In this document: one piece after another, positions 8,824-17,352 of the stretch | Layout of the letters: each line of letters begins with the position of its first letter | Position numbering within the stretch: position 1 is the first letter of the stretch | Assembly: GCF_016591715.1 (NCBI RefSeq) | Contig: NZ_AP024109.1 | Coordinates: 1,116,001-1,180,000, forward strand | Source: Mesorhizobium sp. J8 | GTDB lineage: Bacteria; Pseudomonadota; Alphaproteobacteria; Rhizobiales; Rhizobiaceae | DNA: 64,000 bases | Reading direction: 5' to 3' | Position numbers and translations under genes: made by a program | Notes under the pieces: generated by a model | The model's input: only the letters and a program-made list of their open reading frames with translations | Databases searched by the model: none | Told to the model about the DNA's origin: nothing

Positions 8824-10386
8824 ATGACGAAATGGACCATGGACAGACGTGCATTCCTGAAAGTCGCCGGCGTGTTGGGCGCCGGCCTGACGGTGAAACC
8901 AGGATTTGCCTGGTCGGCGGCCGGCGACACGCTTCGCATCCGCATGGAAGGCGACCTGCAGACGCTTGATCCCGCCTTCATGATCGGCGGCATCGAAGAC
9001 GTCATGATGCGTGGCATCTATGTGTCGCTGAACCGGCTCGGCGATCTCAGGCAAGGTTCGCCGTGGTCGCTCTGGGGCGCGGAGAAACTCGAGCTGAAGG
9101 ATCCGAAGACCATCGCCTTCACCCTGATCGATGGGCTGAAATGGTCGAACGGCCTTGGCCCGGTCACCGCCGAAGACGTGAAATTCTCCTACGAGCGCAT
9201 AGCCGATCCGAAGCTGTCGTCGCCTTGGGCTTATCAGTTCGAAAAGCTGGACCGTGTCGAGGTCGTCGACGCCGGATCCGGCATCATCCACCTCAAGGAT
9301 CCTTACCAGCCGATCTTCGTCACCAGCCTGCCTTACTATGGTGGCCACATCATCAGCCGGGCCGGCACCGAGAAGGCGGGCGGCAAATTCACCACCGAGC
9401 CCCCGGCGACCTGCGGTCCTTATCTCTTCTCGGACTGGCAGCAGAAGCAGAAGGTGACGCTGACCGCCAATCCGGACTGGCCGGGACCGAAGCCCGATTT
9501 CGGCAAGGTCGAGATCTATGTCGTCGCCGACGATCAGGCGGCGCAACTGGCCTACGAGGCCGATGCCTTCGACTACACCAAGATCGCCATTTCGGCGACC
9601 AAGGCTGTCAAGGCCAAACCGCCCGCCAACACCAGCCTGATCGAGGCGCAGTCGACCCGCTATGTCTGGCTGACGATCAACATGCTGAGCCCGCGCCTCA
9701 AGGATCTGAAGGTGCGGCAAGCCGTGCAGTATGGCGTCGATGTCGGGCAGATACTCACCGGCGTCTATGACGACCTCACCAAGCGCTCCACCGGTGTCGT
9801 CCAGCCCGGCACGAAATTCGCGCGCCCAAGCAATCTGATCGCGGCGCCTGATTATGAGAAGTCCGCCGCGTTGCTCACCGAGGCAGGCGTCAGCGACTTG
9901 TCGTTGACGTTGACGGTGATGAACGATTCCATCCGCACCGCGACCGCGCAGATCATCCAGGCAAGCCTCGAGCAGGCCGGCATCAAGGTCGAGATCCAGC
10001 CTTACGACGAAGCCGCTTTCTGGGGCGTCGGCGACAAGACGCAAGGCGACGGCTACAAGAACATCGACCTGGCGCTGATGGATTTCGCCGGCGGCGTCGA
10101 TCCGTCCGAGAACCTGGTCTGGTTCCGCCCCGACCAGATCGGCGCCTACAACTGGTCCGGCTTCGACAGTCCCGAATTCGAGACCAGCTATCAGCAACTG
10201 GTTGCCGAAAGCGACGAGGCCAAGCGCATCGCATTGTCCAACCGCATGGAGGATCTGATGGAACAGTCGGGTGGGTTCGTCTTCATCTGTCACCAGCCGC
10301 TGGTCGCCATCCATAAGACCGCGTTCGAACCCGTCATCTATCCGGACGGCCACCCCAATCCTGTGCTGTTCAAGAAGACGGCGTGA
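8824..10386 (+). CDS. Periplasmic solute-binding protein, family 5 (DppA/OppA-like)
   Basis: A 520-residue binding protein. The N terminus has a twin-arginine-like leader (DRRAFLKVAGVLGAG, cleavage probably after FAWSA), suggesting Tat export. The family-5 signature region follows: DTLRIRMEGDLQTLDPAF, then WSNGLGPVTAEDVKFSYERI and further downstream GVDVGQILTGVYDDL. Such proteins bind di- or oligopeptides, nickel chelates, opines or other amphipathic solutes. The gene is last of the importer genes, one base after the ATPase stop and with an AAAGGGGAAAC ribosome-binding site. The specificity pocket cannot be read from sequence; the CocE hydrolase upstream suggests an ester, amide or peptide conjugate. 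Confidence 0.92.
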   Translation: MTKWTMDRRAFLKVAGVLGAGLTVKPGFAWSAAGDTLRIRMEGDLQTLDPAFMIGGIEDVMMRGIYVSLNRLGDLRQGSPWSLWGAEKLELKDPKTIAFTLIDGLKWSNGLGPVTAEDVKFSYERIADPKLSSPWAYQFEKLDRVEVVDAGSGIIHLKDPYQPIFVTSLPYYGGHIISRAGTEKAGGKFTTEPPATCGPYLFSDWQQKQKVTLTANPDWPGPKPDFGKVEIYVVADDQAAQLAYEADAFDYTKIAISATKAVKAKPPANTSLIEAQSTRYVWLTINMLSPRLKDLKVRQAVQYGVDVGQILTGVYDDLTKRSTGVVQPGTKFARPSNLIAAPDYEKSAALLTEAGVSDLSLTLTVMNDSIRTATAQIIQASLEQAGIKVEIQPYDEAAFWGVGDKTQGDGYKNIDLALMDFAGGVDPSENLVWFRPDQIGAYNWSGFDSPEFETSYQQLVAESDEAKRIALSNRMEDLMEQSGGFVFICHQPLVAIHKTAFEPVIYPDGHPNPVLFKKTA

Positions 10387-10429
10387 ACGCTTGATGGACA
10401 GGATCGGCGCAATCGATTAGCTGGGTTGC

Positions 10430-11107
10430 ATGACGCAAGCCCAACCGGAAGCCGCAAAAACGAAGCGCGGCGCGAAGAAGGCGCCGCGCTTCAGCCGCGA
10501 ACAGGCCGACGTGCGCCGCTCCATGCTGATCGAGGCGGCGACGCGGTGCCTGTCCGTCGGCGGCATCGGCGCCTTCACCATAGATCGCATCTGCAAGGAG
10601 GCCGGCGTCTCGCGCGGTCTGATCAACCATCACTTCGAAAGCCTCGATGGGCTTCTGGTCGAGGTCTACAAATCCTCGCTCTACGCCAGCGTCAACAACC
10701 AGATCGACGAAGCCAAGCGCCGCCGCGCCGAGGCGTTCGGCTGGCCGCCCGAGGCCGCGCTGGCCGCCCTGGTGCGGTCCAACTTCGCGCCGGAATATTT
10801 CAGCCGCGAGAACCTGCTGATCTGGCTGTCCCTGTGGGGTGAGATCGCCGTCAACCCGCGACTCAAGGCGGCGCATCGCGAGCTCTACGACGCCTACCGC
10901 GCGGAACTTGCCGAGGATATCGCTGCGGTTGCGGTCAAGCGCGACAGACAGGTCGATGCGCCCGCGCTGGCGCGCAATTTCATCGCGCTGGTCGACGGGC
11001 TCTGGCTCGAATGGTGTCTCGACGAAAGCGTGGTGACGCCGCAGGCGGCCGAGGCCGCCGGCTTCGAGATGCTCGAGGCGCAGGTCGGGCCCTTGCGGGA
11101 CGCCTGA
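10430..11107 (+). CDS. TetR/AcrR-family transcriptional regulator
   Basis: A 225-residue regulator with an N-terminal Lys/Arg-rich arm and a TetR HTH (about residues 28-75), with helices ending in IDRICKEAGVSRGLINHHFESLDG. The C-terminal ligand domain resembles the BetI-like group (NFAPEYFSRENLLIWLSLWGE). It sits 43 bases after the binding-protein gene in the same direction, so it may be the last gene of the importer operon. It is convergent with the MttB gene, the stops separated by one base. Two matching palindromes at 2947 and 14841 lie in front of the operons on either side and are its probable operators. The ligand is likely the imported compound or a breakdown product. Confidence 0.9.
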   Translation: MTQAQPEAAKTKRGAKKAPRFSREQADVRRSMLIEAATRCLSVGGIGAFTIDRICKEAGVSRGLINHHFESLDGLLVEVYKSSLYASVNNQIDEAKRRRAEAFGWPPEAALAALVRSNFAPEYFSRENLLIWLSLWGEIAVNPRLKAAHRELYDAYRAELAEDIAAVAVKRDRQVDAPALARNFIALVDGLWLEWCLDESVVTPQAAEAAGFEMLEAQVGPLRDA

Positions 11108-11108
11108 C

Positions 11109-12647
11109 TCAGTTCAATGGCGAGCCTCCCTCGCGCTTGCGGCGCTCCATATAGTCGCGCAACGCCTCGTCGATACCGGGGTCGATTGGCGGCTGCTCAT
11201 ATTCGGCGACCATGCGCTTCCAGATCACGTTGGCCCGTTCCCGCGCGGTGATCTGGCCGCGTTCCATCCAGGTGTCGTAATTGTCCCAGTTGGACACCAG
11301 CGGCGAATAGAAGGCGCGCTCGTAGCGCTGCATGGTATGCGCGGCACCGAAGAAATGCCCGGCCGGGCCGACCTCTCGCACCGCGTCCAGCGCCAGCGTG
11401 TCGATGTCGACGACGGGCGGATCGAAATAGGCCGACATCATCTGCAGCATCTCGGCATCGATCACCAGTTTCTCGAACGACGCGGTCAGCCCGCCGCCGA
11501 GCCAGCCGGCCGCGTGCAGAACCAGATTGGCGCCGCCCATCAGGCAGCCCCACAAGGACATCGCACTCTCATAGGCGGCCTGCGCGTCGACCGCATTGGC
11601 GGCGGTGACGTTGCTGGAGCGGAACGGCACGCCGATCAGCCGGCAGAGCTGCCCGGTGATCTGCGCGGCTTGCGTGTATTCCGGCGTACCGAAGGCGGGC
11701 GCTCCGGTTTTCATGTCGACATTAGAGGTGAAGCCGCCATACATCACCGGAACGCCCGGTCGAACGATCTGCGCCAGCACGATGCCGGCCAGCGCCTCGG
11801 CATGCTGCTGCGACAGCGCGCCGGCAAGCGTCACCGGGCTCATTGCTCCGGCCAGCGTGAACGGCGTGACGACGTTGACCTGACCGTGCTCAGCCAGCGC
11901 GATCAGCCCTTCGGCCATCGGCTCGTCGAGCTGCAGCGGTGAGTTGGTGTTGATAATCCCGGTGAACACCGGCATCTCCTGCGCCAGGTTTTCGCGCGTC
12001 GTGCCGAGCGAAATCGCCACCATTTCCAGCGCGTCGATGGCGCGGCCATGACCCAGCGCCTGCGGCTGCCAGTTTTTGTCGAGCAAGGTGATCTCGGCAT
12101 AGTAGAGGTCGAGGTGGCGGGTGTTCTGGTGCAGGTCGAGCGGCTCGAACGGCCCCCCGCCTTCCTGATGCAGCACGTTGAACGACTGGATGAGCTTCAG
12201 ATAGTCGCGCATCTCGGCATAGGTGCCGGGACGGCGGCCGCGGTCATTGTCCATGACATAGGCCGGCCCGCCGACCGACGACAGGATGCAGTGCCGCCCG
12301 CCGACCTTGACGTTCTTCTCAGGGTTGCGGGCGCGCAGTTCGAATGATGGCGGCGCCATGGCGACGCGCTCCATCACTATGGCGCGATCGAAGCGCACGC
12401 GCATCTCGCCTTCGTCGACGGTGCAGCCCGCGGCACGGTAGAGCTGGCGCGCCCGCGGCTGCAGCACGCGCATGCCGATCTCCTCCAGGATAGTGAGTCC
12501 CATCTCATGGATTGCCTGCACCTGGTCGGCCGACAGGACTTCGATCGGCGCGTAGGGCCGCGTCAGCTGCTTCCACGGTCGCTGCGCGATGCCGCCGATC
12601 TCGCGCTGCGGGCGGCCGGGCCTGCGACGTGCGGCGATACGCTCCAT
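11109..12647 (-). CDS. MttB-family (trimethylamine methyltransferase-like) corrinoid methyltransferase, non-pyrrolysine
   Basis: A 512-residue TIM-barrel protein of the COG5598/MttB superfamily. Family features are RAPYAPIEVLSADQVQAIHE-like N-terminal sequence, MGLTILEEIGMRVL, and the barrel motif PVMYGGFTSNVDMKTGAPAFGTPEY. There is no in-frame amber codon, so it is of the non-pyrrolysine type; characterised members (MtgB, MtpB, MtcB) demethylate glycine betaine, proline betaine or carnitine and pass the methyl group to a corrinoid protein. No corrinoid (MttC-like) or reactivation (RamA-like) gene is in the window. It lies 69 bases downstream of the flavoprotein gene, likely in one operon. 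Function as a quaternary-amine demethylase is inference. Confidence 0.85.
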   Translation of the reverse strand: MERIAARRRPGRPQREIGGIAQRPWKQLTRPYAPIEVLSADQVQAIHEMGLTILEEIGMRVLQPRARQLYRAAGCTVDEGEMRVRFDRAIVMERVAMAPPSFELRARNPEKNVKVGGRHCILSSVGGPAYVMDNDRGRRPGTYAEMRDYLKLIQSFNVLHQEGGGPFEPLDLHQNTRHLDLYYAEITLLDKNWQPQALGHGRAIDALEMVAISLGTTRENLAQEMPVFTGIINTNSPLQLDEPMAEGLIALAEHGQVNVVTPFTLAGAMSPVTLAGALSQQHAEALAGIVLAQIVRPGVPVMYGGFTSNVDMKTGAPAFGTPEYTQAAQITGQLCRLIGVPFRSSNVTAANAVDAQAAYESAMSLWGCLMGGANLVLHAAGWLGGGLTASFEKLVIDAEMLQMMSAYFDPPVVDIDTLALDAVREVGPAGHFFGAAHTMQRYERAFYSPLVSNWDNYDTWMERGQITARERANVIWKRMVAEYEQPPIDPGIDEALRDYMERRKREGGSPLN

Positions 12648-12716
12648 GGCTTTCTGGACCTCCCTGTCTGACGCAACTCCGAACGGAAAACCGCTTCACG
12701 CCTTTTCTGTATTGAT

Positions 12717-14819
12717 CTATTCGGCTGCCGTTCGCATCTCGAAATCCGCTGCCGCATCGACGATCGGCGTGTCGCGGCGGTAAGGCCGCCAGCGAAGCCC
12801 CGCGCCGATCTCGCGCGCCAGCTTGTGGCCGCTATGCACCGCATGGGCAATGGCGCCGGGCGCCAACGTGTCGCCGATGCGATCGACGCTCTGGGTGCCC
12901 GCCGCCGCTAGCGCGTCCGCCCGTTCGGTCAGCGCTTCGAACAACTCGTTTCGCGGCAATCGCAGCCCGACGATCAGCACCGAGCGGCACGCCATGCGGG
13001 TCTCTTCGCCGGTGAACAGATGCGCCAGCGTCGCCGTCTCGCCATCGAAGGATTTCAGCAGATGCAGCGTCGTCACCGGTACGTTGCGGCGTGCCAGCGC
13101 CCGGTGCACCAGCGGCAGTTCGTTGGTCATGATGGTCCATGCCGACGCTTGGCCGGACGGTGTCGCATAGCTGACCGCGATGCCTTGGGCGGCCAGATGC
13201 TCGGTGAGGATGCCGCCCATGTAGTAATTGTCGAAATCGAAGACCAGCGTCGGCCCTTCGGGGAGCTTGCCGGCGGCGATGTCGTCGGGCGTGAGCACGC
13301 ACGCATGGTCGAGCCGGCCGACGGGGATCTCCATCGAGGAATAGAGCATGTTCGTCCAGCGCGCGCCGGTCGCCAGCACCACGCGCTCCGGCGCCAGGTC
13401 GATGATCTCGTCGGCGCCGAGCGTGCTCTCGGGATAGAGCGAGACATTGTTCATCTCGCTGATGCGGCCGAGGCGGTACTCGACGACACGGTTCCAGGCC
13501 GACAATCCTGGCAATGTCTTCTCGAAGCTCAGCCGTCCGCCGAAGCTGCGGCCGGCGTCGGCAAGCACCACCTCATGGCCGCGGCGGCCGAGGGTCATGG
13601 CGCATTCGAGCCCGGCCGGTCCGCCGCCGACGACGAGGATGCGTTCGGGTCTGTCGGCGCGTCCGGCGCGCTCGGGGTGCCAGCCGCGCCGCCATTCTTC
13701 GCCGGCGGTCGGATTCTGGGTGCAACGCACCGGCACGCCGTCATGCCAGCTCGAAATGCAGATGTTGCAGCCGATGCATTCGCGGATCTCGGCCTCGCGG
13801 CCCTCGCGAATCTTGGCTGGCAGGAAAGGATCGGCGATCGAGGGTCGCGCGCCCCCGATGAAGTCGAGCACACCGCGTCGGATCTGCGACACCATCGTGT
13901 CCGGCGAGGTGAAGCGCCCAACGCCGACCACGGGCTTCTTCGTCAGCGACTTGACGAAATCGATCACCGGCTCGTGGCTGCCTTCGCCGGTGAAGCGCGA
14001 CGCCGAGCAATCCGTCGGGCTTGAGTCCATCTTCACGTCGAACAGGTCGGGCAGGTCGGCCAGAAGTTCGATCAGCTCATGCGCCTCCGAGGGCTGGTTG
14101 CGCCCCGGCCGGCCGCGCAGTTCCTCGAGGCTCACACGAAGCGCGACACCGCAATCCTTGCCCACCGCATCCTTCGTCACCTCGATCATCTCGCGCACGA
14201 AGCGGACACGGTTCCCGATCGAGCCGCCATATTCATCGACGCGATGATTGTATTCCGGCAGCAGGAACTCGTAGCCGAGATAGCCCATCCCGGCATAAAC
14301 ATAGACGACATCGAAGCCGGCCGTGCGCGCCCTGCATGCCGCTTCGGCCTGGCATCTCAGCACCTCCTTGATATCGGCCTTGTCCATCGTCTTCGGCCGC
14401 AGATTGCCCATGAAGCCGACATGCGTGGCCATCCACGGAATGCCGGACGGCGACAGCGGCGGCAGGCGGCTCGTCCTGTTCATCACCGACGCGCCGCCAT
14501 GCCATAGCTCCACGCCGGCAAGCGATCCATGGCGGTGCACGGCCTCCGTCATCAGCGCGTGAGCGCGGATGTCGTTGTGGTCCCATAGCGTCGCGAAAGG
14601 CAGCGGCGCGTCGTCCGAAGTCGGATCGATCGAGCAGGCCCCCGTGCAGATCACGCCCCATCCGCCTTCCGCCTTGGCTTCGCGGAACGCCGCGCGGACG
14701 CGCGGCAACGCGTTGGTCATCCCGCTTGCATGCGGCACCTGATAGAAGCGGTTCGGCGCGGTGACGGGCCCTATTCTTACCGGCTCGAACAGGATTTCGT
14801 AACGAGGGTTGCACGGCAT
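12717..14819 (-). CDS. Trimethylamine-dehydrogenase-like flavoprotein (OYE-type FMN/4Fe-4S oxidoreductase)
   Basis: A 700-residue protein with three domains. An N-terminal Old Yellow Enzyme barrel (1-340) contains APNRFYQVPH. A [4Fe-4S] site follows, with cysteines 348, 351, 354 and 366 (CIGCNIC then C). C-terminal nucleotide-binding domains begin at VVGGGPAGLECA (about 395-405). It aligns closely with trimethylamine and dimethylamine dehydrogenases, but the Cys that covalently holds FMN in TMADH (Cys30) is Ala31 here, and the aromatic-bowl Tyr60 is Ala61. FMN should therefore be non-covalent and the substrate different: perhaps a demethylated betaine, as for DgcA- or stachydrine-pathway enzymes. 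Its promoter region holds the second TetR-like operator, and it leads the MttB operon. Confidence 0.87.
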   Translation of the reverse strand: MPCNPRYEILFEPVRIGPVTAPNRFYQVPHASGMTNALPRVRAAFREAKAEGGWGVICTGACSIDPTSDDAPLPFATLWDHNDIRAHALMTEAVHRHGSLAGVELWHGGASVMNRTSRLPPLSPSGIPWMATHVGFMGNLRPKTMDKADIKEVLRCQAEAACRARTAGFDVVYVYAGMGYLGYEFLLPEYNHRVDEYGGSIGNRVRFVREMIEVTKDAVGKDCGVALRVSLEELRGRPGRNQPSEAHELIELLADLPDLFDVKMDSSPTDCSASRFTGEGSHEPVIDFVKSLTKKPVVGVGRFTSPDTMVSQIRRGVLDFIGGARPSIADPFLPAKIREGREAEIRECIGCNICISSWHDGVPVRCTQNPTAGEEWRRGWHPERAGRADRPERILVVGGGPAGLECAMTLGRRGHEVVLADAGRSFGGRLSFEKTLPGLSAWNRVVEYRLGRISEMNNVSLYPESTLGADEIIDLAPERVVLATGARWTNMLYSSMEIPVGRLDHACVLTPDDIAAGKLPEGPTLVFDFDNYYMGGILTEHLAAQGIAVSYATPSGQASAWTIMTNELPLVHRALARRNVPVTTLHLLKSFDGETATLAHLFTGEETRMACRSVLIVGLRLPRNELFEALTERADALAAAGTQSVDRIGDTLAPGAIAHAVHSGHKLAREIGAGLRWRPYRRDTPIVDAAADFEMRTAAE

Positions 14820-14840
14820 CGCGGCGTCTCGAATACACTG

Positions 14841-14856
14841 TTGAACGATCGTTCAA
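14841..14856. promoter_or_regulatory. TetR-type operator, perfect 16-bp palindrome
   Basis: TTGAACGATCGTTCAA is a perfect palindrome 21 bases upstream of the flavoprotein ATG. Extended to 14859 it matches the site at 2950-2968 in 16 of 19 positions. It is well placed to repress the minus-strand flavoprotein/MttB operon. Confidence 0.7.
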
Positions 14857-14933
14857 TAACGTAATCGAGATCGTTCTGGAACGCAATGGTCAAAGCGAGA
14901 CCATCGCCGCGAGCTAGTGCTCGCCTCTTGCCG

Positions 14934-15947
14934 TCAAGGCATGTTCCTTCGCGGCTTGCGGGCCCTGAGCAGGGCGGCAGGGGCCGGTGCGCGCCAGACG
15001 ACCTGATAGGCCTCCACCACATTGCTGGCCGTAACACCAAGTCCAGGCAGGGCGATCCAGGGTGGCGGTTGCCGCTCGAGAAGACCGAGGATCGTCGCGA
15101 TGCCGACCGCGACGCCCTGGTCGTAGGGCAACTGCGCGGCGATGCCCTTGATGAGGCCGCCGGCGGCAAGGTCCGCCGCCACGTCATTGCCAAGGTCGAC
15201 GGTGGTGATCGGGATCGTCTTTCCCGCATCGCGGATCGCGGCGATGGCGCCAGCCGCCGGCACGTCCCAAACAGCGAACAGGCCGGCCAGATCTGGATTT
15301 CCCTGCAGCAGGCCGGCGGTCGCTGCCCTGGCCTGCGTCACATCGGCAAACTTGCCGCGCACCAGGGACAGGTCCGGCCGATGGGTGGCCATCCACTTGC
15401 GGAAAGCGATCTCGCGCTCGTGCGTGGCAAAGAAATCCACCCCATAGGCAAGAACGCCAACCGTGCCCCTTGGGGCCACGTGCGCCGCGAGCAGTTCCGC
15501 TCCAATCTGTCCGAGGCCGAAATTGTCGGTGGAAATGACGCTCACGTAATCCTTGCCCGGCAGCATGCCGGTCGGCGCATTGTCGAGCAGCAGGAGCTTC
15601 TTTCCCGCCGCCGCGATCGCGCGATGCGCATCGGCCGCCCTGGCGCTGCCGATCGGGATGGAAATGACGGCGTCCACCGGTTCGGTGGCGAGCCGTTGCA
15701 GTCCGGCGACCTGCCTTTCGACGTCGAAGGCGCAGTCGATGACTTCGACGACCGCCGCGCCGTAGCGGCCAAGCGTGGCGACAATGCCGGCGAGCTCCTC
15801 CTTGGCCCAGTCGCTCATCGTGGTGTGAAGTACGACGGCCACTGAAAACTTGCGTTTGCGCGCGGCATCGGCATCGGCGCCCGACAGCCCGACCTGATCG
15901 GCGGGAACCGCTCGTTCGCCATGCGGTCCTAGCCCGGTGATCGCCAT
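14934..15947 (-). CDS. Leaderless PBP1-fold sugar-binding protein paralogue, probably cytosolic
   Basis: A 337-residue type-1 periplasmic-binding-protein fold, clearly paralogous to the exported binding protein at 18512-19633. Shared segments include KDYVSVIS/DNFG, the FF-T---R--F-KW region, AVWDVPAAG and the tail GLIKGIAAQLPYDQGV. It has no signal peptide: the N terminus (MAITGLGPHGERAVPADQVG) is polar, and the ATG at 15947 has a strong upstream GGGGAGG. The gene follows the ROK repressor gene by 43 bases, same strand. A cytosolic sugar-sensing partner of the regulator is one possibility; a leaderless relic of a duplicated binding-protein gene is the other. Confidence 0.75.
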   Translation of the reverse strand: MAITGLGPHGERAVPADQVGLSGADADAARKRKFSVAVVLHTTMSDWAKEELAGIVATLGRYGAAVVEVIDCAFDVERQVAGLQRLATEPVDAVISIPIGSARAADAHRAIAAAGKKLLLLDNAPTGMLPGKDYVSVISTDNFGLGQIGAELLAAHVAPRGTVGVLAYGVDFFATHEREIAFRKWMATHRPDLSLVRGKFADVTQARAATAGLLQGNPDLAGLFAVWDVPAAGAIAAIRDAGKTIPITTVDLGNDVAADLAAGGLIKGIAAQLPYDQGVAVGIATILGLLERQPPPWIALPGLGVTASNVVEAYQVVWRAPAPAALLRARKPRRNMP

Positions 15948-15990
15948 TCCTCAATCCTCCCCAGGCGCCAGCGGCGCACCATCGCAGGTT

Positions 15991-17352
15991 CTACGCAAGC
16001 GAGCCGCCCGGCGGGCGCGGCTTGGCCGGGCGGGTAACGGTATCGAGCGCGGCGCGCGCGAGAAAATCCTTGAATTCCGGGTGCTCACGCGGCGAGCCGA
16101 GCGTGATCCAGCCCTGCAGGAACCTCGGATCGAACAGCGCCTCGGCCACCACCTGCGCGGCTCCCACCAGCCCGGCCGAGCCGCCCATTTGCGAGCGCAA
16201 TATCCGCAGGTCGCGCGTCACCACGGGATGCGACTGGCGATAGACCGCCTCGCGCACTGCCGCCAATAGGATGTCTCCGGTCTCGGCAACCGGGCCGCCA
16301 AGCACGATCAGCGACGGGTTCAGCAGATTGGCGAGCGGCGCCAGCACTTCGCCAACGGCGCGGCCGCAACGGCCGAGCAGGTCGATGCAGAAAGGGTCGC
16401 CCAGTTGGGCACCATGGCCGGCATCGGTCACCGTGACTTCGCCGGTGCGCGCCAGAACACCGGCCAGATAGGCGCTGCGGCCGCTGTCAGCCGCCTGACG
16501 GGCCTCGCGTGTCAGCGCCTCGCTGCCGGCGATCGCTTCGAGATTTCCACCCTCCACGAAAGTGTGGCCGATCATGCCGGCGGCACCTTGCGCGCCACGG
16601 TGCAGCGAGCCTTCCGAGATGACGCCCGCGCTGATGGAGCGTCCGAGCTTGACGAAGATCATGTCCGTCAGCCCGATGCCGCTCCCGGATTTCAACTCGC
16701 CCATCGTCATGGTCTGGACGCCGCTTCGCACCCACACAGGCGCGCCGACAAGCGTGGCCAATTGTTCGACGAAAGGAAATCCATCCCAGTTCTGGAACGC
16801 GGTCAGCGGCGGCGCGAACAGGCGCTGGCCATCGGGCTTCTCGACGGCTCCGGGCACCGCGAGGCCGATGCCCCAGATGCCGCCTTCGCTGCCATGCTCC
16901 TCCAGCATCCAGGCGAACAGCGTCGCCAGCCGCTGCACCACAGGCTCGGGTCCCGCCGCCAGCTCGACGGCCTCGTGATGCTCGGCCAGCAAACGTCCGG
17001 TCAGATCCGAGACCCCGACCGCGAGCGAGGAATGGTCGAGCACGGCGGCAAGGATAATGCCCATGCGCGAGCGGAAGCGGACGTGACGGGGCGCGCGTCC
17101 GCCGACGGCGGGACCAAGTTCCCCTTCCTCGATCAGCCCAAGCTTGAGAAGGGTGGCGAGGCGGTCGGTGACGACGGCGCGCCCCATTTCCGACTGGGCT
17201 TCCAGTTCTTGGCGCGTCGTCGCCACTCCGCTTCGCACGAGGTTGAGCAGCAGGGCCAGGCTGCCATGCGCGGATTCGCTGGCGCGCGGCCGGCCGGCGG
17301 CGCGGCGTGGCACGGCTGCCTGTCCGTCGTTCGAGATGCTGCGTTCGTCCAT
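15991..17352 (-). CDS. ROK-family transcriptional repressor (XylR/NagC type)
   Basis: A 453-residue protein with an N-terminal winged HTH (residues about 25-85, TTRQELEAQSEMGRAVVTDRL) and a ROK sugar-kinase-like domain (IGLAVPGAVE, GAQGAAGMIGH, later NPSLIVLGGPVAE). The usual ROK zinc motif after GH (CxCGxxGC) is missing: the stretch reads GHTFVEGGNLEAIAGSEAL with no cysteine. The ATG at 17352 has AAGGA just upstream. It is divergent from the IolE-like/ABC sugar operon and co-directional with the leaderless binding protein. It probably represses the sugar operon; the inducer would be a sugar or sugar phosphate. Confidence 0.88.
   Translation of the reverse strand: MDERSISNDGQAAVPRRAAGRPRASESAHGSLALLLNLVRSGVATTRQELEAQSEMGRAVVTDRLATLLKLGLIEEGELGPAVGGRAPRHVRFRSRMGIILAAVLDHSSLAVGVSDLTGRLLAEHHEAVELAAGPEPVVQRLATLFAWMLEEHGSEGGIWGIGLAVPGAVEKPDGQRLFAPPLTAFQNWDGFPFVEQLATLVGAPVWVRSGVQTMTMGELKSGSGIGLTDMIFVKLGRSISAGVISEGSLHRGAQGAAGMIGHTFVEGGNLEAIAGSEALTREARQAADSGRSAYLAGVLARTGEVTVTDAGHGAQLGDPFCIDLLGRCGRAVGEVLAPLANLLNPSLIVLGGPVAETGDILLAAVREAVYRQSHPVVTRDLRILRSQMGGSAGLVGAAQVVAEALFDPRFLQGWITLGSPREHPEFKDFLARAALDTVTRPAKPRPPGGSLA

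Noticed and set aside
8611..10353. A 580-codon minus-strand open frame opposite the DppA-type gene
   Set aside because: The plus strand carries an unmistakable family-5 binding protein with leader; the minus frame has no recognisable domain.
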